From Thalassotalea sp. (lineage in GTDB: Bacteria; Pseudomonadota; Gammaproteobacteria; Enterobacterales; Alteromonadaceae), in contig JAKVCY010000014.1 in assembly GCA_022448425.1 (NCBI GenBank), positions 1 through 64,000 of the forward strand: DNA of 64,000 nt, read 5' to 3'. The notes beneath the pieces are model-generated. The model was not told where the DNA came from and made no database searches. It saw only the letters and a list, made by a program, of their open reading frames with translations. The position numbers were made by a program, and so were the translations under genes. Below are positions 8,459-17,325 of this stretch, one piece after another (the stretch's first letter is position 1; each line of letters starts with the position of its first letter).

Positions 8459-10312
8459 TTATTTTAAATTGTAAATAGCCATACTTAACGGTGACATCAC
8501 AATCTTCGCTTGCTTGTTGTCAACCATTAACGATTTGGGCTTACCAATAGTGTAGATCGGTTCAATTGTTGCTGAAGCTGCTTCAACTGCAAACTCAGCA
8601 CTTTGCTCATTTGACGAAGTATTAAACACCACTAATTGCTGCTCACCTGAATCTAATGTACGTGTAACGGCGAAGATTTCAGCTTTATCAGACGAATAGA
8701 CGACATCTTGTTGACCAAAGCGAAGTGGTTTTTGTGCTTGGTACACATCAGCCATTTCTCTGAACGCTTTATAGAGCGGGTGCTGTTGGTCAAAGTTGTC
8801 ATCCGCGGTCGTTTTCGTCGTGCCAAGTAGTACATCGTCGTTGTAGCTTGGTACAAGTGAAGGCATCATGTCTTGGCGTGAATCATGGTTGCCACCATCA
8901 CCTACAAAGCCTTGCTCTGAACCATAATAAACAACTGGAATACCGCGTAAGAAATACATCATGCTGTGGGCTAGCGTTAAACGGTCAAGTTTTTCTTGCT
9001 GGCTATAATTGTGATCGCTCTTCTCTAAATACCAAGCTAGACGACCAAAGTCATGATTGCCGACAAAGTTCAGTAGTTGGTTCTCATCACTGTCGTGATC
9101 TCGGTATTTCACATCTTGGGCAAATAAATTAGCTAGCTCACTCGTCCCTTTTTGATCGACCAGCACATTTCTCACTGAAAACGCAAAGCCAAAATCTAAT
9201 ACTGATGGTACTTTGCCTTTTGTGGTGTATTTGCTTAGCACGTCAGGGTTGCCGTCAAATACTTCTCCAAAGATAAAAAATTTCGGTAGGCCAAGTGATT
9301 GTGCATGGGCCATTACTGGAGGAACAAAACCTTGCCAGAATTCAATGTTGACGTGCTTAACGGTGTCGATGCGGAAGCCGTCAGGTTTGAACTCTGAAAT
9401 GATGTCGTTAAAAATATCTACCATACCTTCAACCACGGCTGGATCATCGGTATTAATATCATCTAAGCCAAAAAAGTCACCATAGACAGAGTTTTCACCC
9501 TGGAATGTTGAATCGCCTTGGTTGTGGTAGTACTTAGGATCGTTTAACCATTCCGGCACTTTCACGCCTTCGCTACCTGCTGGAATGAATGGTGTGTATT
9601 TATCACCATCTGCAACCTGTCCAAGTGATTTGTACTCGCATTGTTGCTCTACATCTGACACAACGATGTTGGTGCCGTCACCATGACATTCACGGTACTT
9701 AATTACGTCAGCCGTATGGTTTGTAATAATATCGAAAAATACTTTGATATTGTTGTCATGAGCAGTATCGATAAAGCGCTTTAAATCAGTGTTGGTGCCT
9801 AGGTGTGGGTCAATTTCAGTAAAGTCTAATACCCAGTAACCGTGGTAGCCTGTGATATCACCTTGAACGGCTTGATTACGGAGGATTGGAGTCAACCAAA
9901 TAGCGGTGATACCCATATCTTTCAAGTAAGGGATTTTGTCTGTTAAGCCTTTTACATCACCACCGTGATAATGACCTTTTTTCGTAGGATCAAAGCCGCC
10001 TTGTGACAACGCTATGGTTTTAGAACCATTGTCATTATCGGCATCGCCGTTGTTAAAACGGTCTGGCAGTACGAAATAAAATACGTCATCTTGAACGTCA
10101 CGCGTTAAATAGGGAGCTAATTGATCAGCTGTAACTGGCTTAATAGCGCTAGTTTGAGCTGCATCTACTGCGTGATTTGATTCTTGCTTGGACTCTTGCT
10201 TAGTCGCCTGTTCGCTTGTCGGTGTTCCTTGGTTAAAACAACCAGAGAGCGTGCCTGATAGTGCCACTGTTAGTGAGATTATAGTGGCGAGTTTACTTAT
10301 TTTTATTGTCAT
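8459..10312 (-). CDS. Extracellular alpha-amylase lipoprotein (GH13)
   Basis: 617 residues from ATG 10312. The open frame reaches 10402, but the extra codons overlap the operator at 10383-10396, and only the inner start gives a lipoprotein signal: residues 1-24, then the lipobox LSGC with Cys25. A GH13 barrel follows: PDRFNNGD near 83, the region-I-like ITNH near 196, nucleophile D316 in DGFRIDTVKH, acid/base E350 in IFGEVFDG, and the third acidic residue in FVGNHDFGR. As an outer-membrane or periplasm-facing lipoprotein it would cut starch to maltodextrins for the TonB receptor. It is last in the glgP-glgB-glgX-malQ series but separated from malQ by 122 bp that hold its own MalR-type operator, so it probably has its own promoter. 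Confidence 0.9.
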   Translation of the reverse strand: MTIKISKLATIISLTVALSGTLSGCFNQGTPTSEQATKQESKQESNHAVDAAQTSAIKPVTADQLAPYLTRDVQDDVFYFVLPDRFNNGDADNDNGSKTIALSQGGFDPTKKGHYHGGDVKGLTDKIPYLKDMGITAIWLTPILRNQAVQGDITGYHGYWVLDFTEIDPHLGTNTDLKRFIDTAHDNNIKVFFDIITNHTADVIKYRECHGDGTNIVVSDVEQQCEYKSLGQVADGDKYTPFIPAGSEGVKVPEWLNDPKYYHNQGDSTFQGENSVYGDFFGLDDINTDDPAVVEGMVDIFNDIISEFKPDGFRIDTVKHVNIEFWQGFVPPVMAHAQSLGLPKFFIFGEVFDGNPDVLSKYTTKGKVPSVLDFGFAFSVRNVLVDQKGTSELANLFAQDVKYRDHDSDENQLLNFVGNHDFGRLAWYLEKSDHNYSQQEKLDRLTLAHSMMYFLRGIPVVYYGSEQGFVGDGGNHDSRQDMMPSLVPSYNDDVLLGTTKTTADDNFDQQHPLYKAFREMADVYQAQKPLRFGQQDVVYSSDKAEIFAVTRTLDSGEQQLVVFNTSSNEQSAEFAVEAASATIEPIYTIGKPKSLMVDNKQAKIVMSPLSMAIYNLK

Positions 10313-10382
10313 TGTAGTTTTCGTTCGCTTTGCTGATTTCTGATTATATTTAATCGCAGAAACCGTATCCTTGTCATATGTC

Positions 10383-10396
10383 TGCATACGTATGCG
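10383..10396. promoter_or_regulatory. Putative MalR/LacI-type operator of the amylase gene
   Basis: TGCATACGTATGCG matches the 14-bp palindrome TGCATACGTATGCA except for the last base. It is 71 bp upstream of the amylase ATG and just after the malQ stop, which argues for a separate regulated promoter here. Confidence 0.65.
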
Positions 10397-10434
10397 GAGC
10401 AACTATTTCATGTTGTTATCATTAAGCGAGTCGT

Positions 10435-12663
10435 TTAGCCCTGCTTCGGACGGCAATCTCGCATCGTGCTATTGAGATATTGCACATTGTCTTGGTCCAT
10501 TATCACATCTGTTGATAATGGCAACTTCCGTCGCCAATTAGGGTGTTCATTAACCGTACCAGGCATATTCACTTGCTCGGTTAATGCTAGCGCATCCTCC
10601 AAAGGAATCAATTGAAGGAAACAGGGCGACTTAGCTAGAAAAGCTTGGCTTGCTATTGCCATGTTTTTATCCAAAGCACAGCTCGATTCTCTGTTCGTGT
10701 CGAGTTGTGCGTCTTCGTCTAGCTGTTTTGTGATGGCATCGATATTGTCGATTAATGCCATGTCAGTTAATGCCGCGATAAGGTTATACCTGTCAGTAGA
10801 ACGGGTTGTTGCTTCCCATCTTTCCATTGCTTCATTTGGGTATAGGGCGAGCTGCCTTTTTAATGTTAAATCTTCACCTTGCCACCAGCCATAAAGTGTC
10901 GGTAGGTCATGAGTGGAAACGGTCACCATCGACATTTCGGGGTAAGTATCAGGTCGTTTAAACAAACCTGATTGCCACTTTTCAAAATATAATACTTTGT
11001 AGCTTAGCAGCCCGCGATTTTGGATTTGTTCACTAAACCCTTCTGGCACTGTCCCTAGGTCTTCGCCAACGACTAAGCATTTATTTCGCTGAGATTCCAG
11101 AGCGATAATGCTGAGGAGTTCATCGAACGGAAAGCTAATGTAAATCCCTTGGTGTGCAGCAAATCCGGGTGCTACCCAATATTGTCTGAGCAGCCCAAGA
11201 ATATGGTCTATGCGAATAGCCCCTGCATATCGCATAGCGCTCCTCAGTGCTTGAATAAAGGGGTGGTAAGCCTGCTTTCTTAACACTGAGGGATTCATTG
11301 GAGTGAGGCCCCAATTTTGCCCGAGTGTATTCATTGCATCGGGCGGCGCGCCTATGCTTGCGCTAGAAACATAAAGTGCCTGATTAGCCCAAACCTCAGC
11401 ACCCGAACCATCGCAGCCAACGGCAAGATCAAGGTACAAGCCAATAGGCATGTCATGTTGTTGGCAAAGGGCTTGTGCACTGGATAATTGAAGATGTGCT
11501 AACCACTGTAAATAGCAGAAATAGTCAATGCGTTTGCTGTGTTCCTCTTGAAATGCTCTAACGGCTTCGCCTTCAAGTTTTTGATACGCTTCTGGCCAAG
11601 TTTGCCAGCCATAATTGTCGTGGTTTTGCTTGCGGAAAAACTCATATAAGGCTTCGTAGGTAGCATGGCTAATTAATGCTTTGTCTTGGGCTTGCTTAAA
11701 TTGCTCAAACTCTGCTGATGCTTCATTGCCTGTTTGGCAAAATTGTTCATAAAGCAACTCTAGTACTGGATACTTTAGCGCAGCAACGGCTGGGTAATCG
11801 ATTAACTCGCTATTTTGAGCATGAAGTTTGGTTGTCTTAAATTGCTCACTTGCCAATAGTTGTTGGGCAGCTTGGCAATGCTCAAAGCCATCTACAGATT
11901 CGACATCAATGTATAGCGGATTGAGTAGACAACGACTCGACGGTGAATACGGACTAAAGTGATAAGGGTTGTGCTGAAACAAAGGATGAAGTGGGTTCAG
12001 CCCAATGGCACTCGCGCCTTGCGCAGCGCTATCGGCAATGAGTGTATTCAAATCAGAAAAGTCACCCATTCCCCAGTTTCGTTCGCTTGTTAATGAATAC
12101 AATTGAGCCGCAAAGCCCCACAATTTATCGCTAGATACTTGGTGTGGCTGATAACAGGTGTTAGGGGCTACGATTAATTGGCAACTGTCGGACTGATCAC
12201 CGTGTTTAATAGCGATGTGATGGTAACCTGCTTTGAGCGTTGGTAGCGGTAAAGAAAATTTGTTAAATTGTTCCTCACTAAACCTAGCATATTCCACATG
12301 TGCTAAGTCCGACACCCAGCATTCACCACTCAACTCCTTGTTATCTTCCATACCTTCTGTAGTGATATGCCAAGTAAAATTATCGGAGACGTCAGAAGGA
12401 ATGCTCACAACGATTGTAGGGTAACCGCCTTCCTCGCTAACAATGTGAACATCTGGTAATAACTTTCTGAAACTTGCTTGCTTGATGCCACTGATATGGT
12501 TTGCAAGGGCCTGCTCGCTATTGGTTTGGTAACCCATTGCACTTAGCAGTGCTGCCAACGCATCGACGTCTGCTTCAACAAAGTCGCCAAACGCGTTGGT
12601 ATAGTTGGCGTGAAAGCCCAACAACGAAGAGAGCTCTCTAATTTGTGCCGTCAAATCTGACAT
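10435..12663 (-). CDS. malQ: 4-alpha-glucanotransferase (amylomaltase, MalQ)
   Basis: 742 residues, GH77. It transfers glucan chains between maltodextrins and releases glucose, making longer chains for glycogen phosphorylase. Diagnostic segments are IRIDHILGLLRQYWVAPG (nucleophile Asp), VVGEDLGTVP (acid/base Glu) and STHDLPTLYGWW (third Asp). The N-terminal ~150 residues form the extra domain typical of the long enterobacterial-type MalQ. It lies 155 bp after glgX in the same direction, so it is probably co-transcribed with glgP-glgB-glgX. It acts in the cytoplasm. Confidence 0.93.
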   Translation of the reverse strand: MSDLTAQIRELSSLLGFHANYTNAFGDFVEADVDALAALLSAMGYQTNSEQALANHISGIKQASFRKLLPDVHIVSEEGGYPTIVVSIPSDVSDNFTWHITTEGMEDNKELSGECWVSDLAHVEYARFSEEQFNKFSLPLPTLKAGYHHIAIKHGDQSDSCQLIVAPNTCYQPHQVSSDKLWGFAAQLYSLTSERNWGMGDFSDLNTLIADSAAQGASAIGLNPLHPLFQHNPYHFSPYSPSSRCLLNPLYIDVESVDGFEHCQAAQQLLASEQFKTTKLHAQNSELIDYPAVAALKYPVLELLYEQFCQTGNEASAEFEQFKQAQDKALISHATYEALYEFFRKQNHDNYGWQTWPEAYQKLEGEAVRAFQEEHSKRIDYFCYLQWLAHLQLSSAQALCQQHDMPIGLYLDLAVGCDGSGAEVWANQALYVSSASIGAPPDAMNTLGQNWGLTPMNPSVLRKQAYHPFIQALRSAMRYAGAIRIDHILGLLRQYWVAPGFAAHQGIYISFPFDELLSIIALESQRNKCLVVGEDLGTVPEGFSEQIQNRGLLSYKVLYFEKWQSGLFKRPDTYPEMSMVTVSTHDLPTLYGWWQGEDLTLKRQLALYPNEAMERWEATTRSTDRYNLIAALTDMALIDNIDAITKQLDEDAQLDTNRESSCALDKNMAIASQAFLAKSPCFLQLIPLEDALALTEQVNMPGTVNEHPNWRRKLPLSTDVIMDQDNVQYLNSTMRDCRPKQG

Positions 12664-12818
12664 CTATCATTCCTTGTATCTGTGTATAGCCAGTGGAACT
12701 AGCAGCTACTATCTTGGTTCTAACGGTTACTTTTCTTGTTCTGCTTTTTGTACTTCTGTCTGTTTCAGTTAAGTTGTTCTAATCGCCTAAGCTGATTTGG
12801 TCGCCTGCGTTGTTTTAG

Positions 12819-14966
12819 TTAACGTGTAATGTCATCACTTGATACATGGGAGAAGCTCAACATCATCAAGCTATAGGCGGATAAAGCGACGGTATTAGAG
12901 TCGATGTTTATGGCTTTATTAATAAGCTTGTCGGCAGTATTCACGAGAATTTGCCACTGGCCACTCAGCGCTGGCAGTTGGTAATCAATGGCTCGGCTAT
13001 GCGCATTAAAAATGACTAACATTGCATCGTCATCATGCTCATTTTCCCAGTCGCTTTCACCTTCATGGTCAGTATCTGCTAACAACATGGCAAAACACTT
13101 GATGTCATTATCGTGCCAATCGCTCTCTTGCATGGTGTTGCCATGACAATTCAACCAACTAATATCAGCCAGACCTGTTTTGTTTGAAAAGGTCATGCCG
13201 TGCTGGTAGTGGCTTCGGTTGAGAAGTGGGTGGTCTTTACGCAACTGGATAAGGTGTCTGACAAACGCCAACAGTTCTTGATCTGCATTTTGCCAGTCTA
13301 GCCAGGTCAGCTCACTATCTTGACAATAAGCGTTATTGTTACCTTTCTGGCTGTTTCCTAGCTCATCACCTGCGAGCAGCATAGGAGTGCCTTGTGCGAT
13401 AAAAAGCGTCGATAGCAGATTGCGCTTTTGTTGGTAGCGCTTTTGATTAACGCTCAAGTTATCCGTTTCTCCTTCAACACCGAAGTTACAGCTGTAGTTA
13501 GCGCCATGGCCATCCCGATTATCTTCACAGTTGGCGTAGTTGTGGCGTTCTTCAAACGTGACTAAATCATGTAAGGTAAAGCCGTCGTGAGAGGTAATGA
13601 AGTTAATACTGGAGCTTGGGCGTCTGCTTGGCTGTTCAAATAAGTCTGCAGAGCCGTGAAGTCTACGGGCAAACTCAGGTGACATACCTTTATCACCGCG
13701 CCAGAATCTTCTACAGGTATCACGGAATCTATCATTCCACTCTAACCAGGCTTTTGGAAAACGACCAAGTTGGTAGCCTCCCATACCGATATCCCAGGGC
13801 TCTGCGATAAGTTTTATGCTCGATAATACTGGGTCTTGGCGCAGCACACTGAAAAAATGGTTAGCACTGGTAAAGTAGTCAGCAGTGCGGCCAAGTATTG
13901 GCGCTAAATCAAAACGGAAGCCGTCAACGCCATAACGCTCTACCCAATACCGCAAGCTATCGGCAACGAGTTGAAGCACGCGCGGGTGGTCTATGTTTAA
14001 GGTGTTTCCACAACCTGAGTGGTTATGATAAAACCGCCTATCTTCGGCGAGAAGGCGATAGTAGCTGGCATTATCTATACCGCGATAACAGAAGGTTGGT
14101 CCTAACTCACTGCCTTCCGCGGTATGGTTATAGACCACATCGAGAATAACTTCGATGCCAGCTTCGTGAAAACACTCCACCATGTCGCGAAATTCTTGTT
14201 CATTTTCGCCATATAAATATCGCTGCTGAGGTACAAAGAAGTTAAATGAATTGTAACCCCAATAGTTGCTCAATCCCTTTTCTTGCACGAATGGTTCGTC
14301 TAAAAAGCTATGCACAGGTAACAATTCTACCGAGGTGACTCCGAGTTTAACGAGGTACTCAATAACTGCATCATCAGAAAGACCTTTGTAAGTGCCGCGC
14401 ATGGATTTATTCACCGCCTTATTTAGCTGCGTAAACCCTTTTACGTGGAGTTCGTAAACAATGGTATTACGACGTCTCACTTGAGGATGGCTAACACACT
14501 TATTTACCGTATCTGCAACCACAACACATTTGGGGAGATAAGCGGCGTTGTCAGTAATATCAAAGGTTAAATCTTGTTGAATGGCTTCACGATCAAAACC
14601 GTAATGACTGTCATGGTGAGTGAAATTACCTGACAATTTTTTTGCGTAAGGGTCGATAAGTAGCTTGTGACGATTAAACCTATGTCCGTTGTGGGGTTCA
14701 AAAGGGCCGTGAATACGGTAACCGTAGAGAGTGCCTGCGGGCAGGTTGGGGATAAATCCGTGCCATACGTCATCGGTAAATTCTGGTAACACGATACGCT
14801 GAATTTCATGTTGTCCTGTTGCATCGAAAAGGCACAGCTCAACTTGCTCAGCATGAGCTGAGAAAATGGCAAAATTAACGCCGGTTTCTTTTACCGTCGC
14901 GCCTAGCGGGTATGAGCGACCAGAGGTAACTTTGTAATTGGTTTGCATGTCTCTTTTGATGATCAT
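12819..14966 (-). CDS. glgX: Glycogen debranching enzyme (GlgX)
   Basis: 715 residues, GH13 isoamylase type with an N-terminal CBM48-like domain (SYPLGATVKETGVNFAIFS). The catalytic set is visible: DGFRFDLAPILGR (nucleophile Asp), LIAEPWDIGMGGY (Glu) and INFITSHDGFTLHDLV (Asp). It removes alpha-1,6 stubs left by phosphorylase. The start is uncertain: ATG 14966 is given, but ATG 14948 (MQTNYKV) also fits, and the DNA here holds two direct copies of TCATCAAAAGA that blur the ribosome-binding site. Only 11 bp separate it from the glgB stop, so the two are translationally close. Confidence 0.93.
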   Translation of the reverse strand: MIIKRDMQTNYKVTSGRSYPLGATVKETGVNFAIFSAHAEQVELCLFDATGQHEIQRIVLPEFTDDVWHGFIPNLPAGTLYGYRIHGPFEPHNGHRFNRHKLLIDPYAKKLSGNFTHHDSHYGFDREAIQQDLTFDITDNAAYLPKCVVVADTVNKCVSHPQVRRRNTIVYELHVKGFTQLNKAVNKSMRGTYKGLSDDAVIEYLVKLGVTSVELLPVHSFLDEPFVQEKGLSNYWGYNSFNFFVPQQRYLYGENEQEFRDMVECFHEAGIEVILDVVYNHTAEGSELGPTFCYRGIDNASYYRLLAEDRRFYHNHSGCGNTLNIDHPRVLQLVADSLRYWVERYGVDGFRFDLAPILGRTADYFTSANHFFSVLRQDPVLSSIKLIAEPWDIGMGGYQLGRFPKAWLEWNDRFRDTCRRFWRGDKGMSPEFARRLHGSADLFEQPSRRPSSSINFITSHDGFTLHDLVTFEERHNYANCEDNRDGHGANYSCNFGVEGETDNLSVNQKRYQQKRNLLSTLFIAQGTPMLLAGDELGNSQKGNNNAYCQDSELTWLDWQNADQELLAFVRHLIQLRKDHPLLNRSHYQHGMTFSNKTGLADISWLNCHGNTMQESDWHDNDIKCFAMLLADTDHEGESDWENEHDDDAMLVIFNAHSRAIDYQLPALSGQWQILVNTADKLINKAINIDSNTVALSAYSLMMLSFSHVSSDDITR

Positions 14967-14977
14967 TCTTTTGATGA

Positions 14978-17191
14978 CTATTTTTTTGATGAAAATGGTG
15001 CTAACACAAAGACTATAGTACTTAATGGTGGTACTGTAATTGTTAAGCTATGTGATTGCCCCTGTGCAGGCTTATCGTTGGTAACAACACAGCCTTGGTT
15101 GCCTTGATTTGAGCCACCATAAATTTCAGCATCAGTATTAAGCAATTCTAGATATCTACCCTCACAAGGTGCGCCAATTACAAATTCTTCATGCACTTGC
15201 GGCGTAAAGTTACATACAACAATTACAGGTGGGGCGTCATCGTTGCCATAACGGATATAGCTATAGATGGATTGCTCCGCATTGCTATGATCCAGCCAGT
15301 AAAAACCACTGGGCTCACAATCCCGTTGGTGGAGCGCTGGAGTTGTATGGTAGATCTTATTTAAGTCGGCAACCAGTTGTTGAACCCCTTTATGCCAGCC
15401 TATATCGAGCTGGTGCCAGTCAAGTTCGCTGTCATGATCCCACTCTTTGCCTTGACCAAATTCGCTGCCCATGAAAAGAAGTTTTTTACCTGGGTGTGTC
15501 CACATGAATCCGTAGTAAGCGCGAAGGTTGGCAAATTGCTGCCAAGTATCGCCTGGCATACGACCTAAAATTGAACGTTTGCCATGAACGACTTCATCAT
15601 GGCTAAGTGGCAAAATGAAGTTTTCATCAAAAGCATAAACGAGGCTAAAGCTAAGTTCGTTGTGATGAAATTTTCGATGAACAGGGTCTGTCGCCATGTA
15701 CTCAAGTGAGTCGTTCATCCAACCCATATTCCACTTGTAACCAAATCCCAAGCCGCCCATATCGGTAGGTTTTGAAACACCTGGCCAAGATGTCGATTCT
15801 TCGGCAACAGAGAAACACCCCGGATACTCGCGATACAACTCTTCATTAAAGCGTTTGATAAACGCTACGGCTTCGAGGTTTTCACGACCGCCGTCTTTAT
15901 TTGGCAGCCACTCGCCTTCTTCTCGACTGTAGTCGAGGTACAGCATTGAGGCGACAGCATCCACGCGAATACCATCTACATGAAATTTTTCCAACCAGTG
16001 CAGGGCACTTGCGCGAAGAAAATTGGCCACTTCCGTTCTTCCATAGTTGTAAATCAAAGTGTTCCAATCGGGGTGAAACCCTTGGCGTGGGTCAGCATGT
16101 TCGTACAAGTGCGTCCCGTCAAATTGGCTCAAACCGTGTTCATCAGAAGGGAAATGTCCCGGTACCCAGTCGACTAACACACCAAGGTCGTGTTGGTGAC
16201 ACTTATCGATGAAATACCTGAAGTCGTCGGCAGAGCCAAAGCGTGAAGTCGCAGCGAATAAACCTATGGGTTGATAGCCCCAAGAGCCATCAAATGGAAA
16301 CTCACTGACAGGCATTAGCTGTAGATGTGTAAAACCAAGTGAAAGCGCATAAGGAATAAGCTCGTCAGCTATGGTGCGATAATTTAGAAACTCGCCGTCT
16401 TTATCTCGCTTCCATGAACCTAAATGCACTTCGTAAATACTGATTGGCGCACTACGGTCGTTGCGTGCTTGGCGCTTGGCTAACCACGCTTCGTCATGCC
16501 AGCAGTATGGCTTGTTATCGGCAACCACTGACGCTGTCTCTGGCCTTAACTGAGCTTGTGCAGCAAAAGGGTCGGCCTTAAGTGGCAGCCTTTCGCCACT
16601 TTGGCTTTTTAGTTCAAACTTATAGAGCGTACCAGCACCAAGGTGAGGGATGAATAGGCTCCAGTACCCACTGTTATTGACATTTTCCATTGGATGACAA
16701 CGACCATCCCAATCATTAAAGTCACCAATAACCGCAACAGCACTTGCGTTAGGTGCCCAAACCGCGAAACTAACGCCGTGAAATCCGTGATGTTCAATTT
16801 GGTGTGTCCCTAATACATTGTAGGGGTAGAGGTGACATCCTTGGTTGAGTAGGTGAATATCAAAATCTGTTAAGGGGGGACTCAGTTGATAAGGGTTATC
16901 GATAACTCGAGTTTGTGCGTTGTCCGTTACTTTCAGTTGATAGTCGAACGGTGTTTTTCGACGAATCTTCTTATGGTAAACACCTGCTTTGTTTTTGCGA
17001 GGAAGTTGGCAAATTAACTTGCCTGTACCGCGCTCTATCACTTCTACTTGTTCAGCATTAGGCATAAATATGGTTAAGCTAAAATAGCCAGTGTTTTCAC
17101 AGTGATTGAGGCCAAAAGTGTCGTAAGGGTGGTTAACTTGTGCGGATACAATTTGATTAATAACTGGCTTAATCGATACTGCTGAACTCAT
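14978..17191 (-). CDS. glgB: 1,4-alpha-glucan branching enzyme (GlgB)
   Basis: 737 residues with two N-terminal beta domains (a GlgB-specific N domain, then CBM48 at HGVSFAVWAPNASAVAVIGDF) and a GH13 catalytic barrel: DGIRVDAVASMLYLDY (nucleophile), FSVAEESTSWPGV (Glu) and LPLSHDEVVHGK (Asp). The length equals that of E. coli-type GlgB. It creates alpha-1,6 branches in glycogen. It sits between glgP (134 bp upstream) and glgX (11 bp downstream). glgC and glgA, often next in such operons, are absent from this window. Confidence 0.95.
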   Translation of the reverse strand: MSSAVSIKPVINQIVSAQVNHPYDTFGLNHCENTGYFSLTIFMPNAEQVEVIERGTGKLICQLPRKNKAGVYHKKIRRKTPFDYQLKVTDNAQTRVIDNPYQLSPPLTDFDIHLLNQGCHLYPYNVLGTHQIEHHGFHGVSFAVWAPNASAVAVIGDFNDWDGRCHPMENVNNSGYWSLFIPHLGAGTLYKFELKSQSGERLPLKADPFAAQAQLRPETASVVADNKPYCWHDEAWLAKRQARNDRSAPISIYEVHLGSWKRDKDGEFLNYRTIADELIPYALSLGFTHLQLMPVSEFPFDGSWGYQPIGLFAATSRFGSADDFRYFIDKCHQHDLGVLVDWVPGHFPSDEHGLSQFDGTHLYEHADPRQGFHPDWNTLIYNYGRTEVANFLRASALHWLEKFHVDGIRVDAVASMLYLDYSREEGEWLPNKDGGRENLEAVAFIKRFNEELYREYPGCFSVAEESTSWPGVSKPTDMGGLGFGYKWNMGWMNDSLEYMATDPVHRKFHHNELSFSLVYAFDENFILPLSHDEVVHGKRSILGRMPGDTWQQFANLRAYYGFMWTHPGKKLLFMGSEFGQGKEWDHDSELDWHQLDIGWHKGVQQLVADLNKIYHTTPALHQRDCEPSGFYWLDHSNAEQSIYSYIRYGNDDAPPVIVVCNFTPQVHEEFVIGAPCEGRYLELLNTDAEIYGGSNQGNQGCVVTNDKPAQGQSHSLTITVPPLSTIVFVLAPFSSKK

Positions 17192-17325
17192 TTAACTTCC
17201 TCTTTTATGTATTCCCTGGCTATAGAATTTTTACGTCAATAGCACTTTTTTTTACCCAACTTAGCTGTCTTTCAGTTTTCCAAAAGAAAGCTAAGTTGGG
17301 GATTAATATTCGTTGTGGTTGAGCT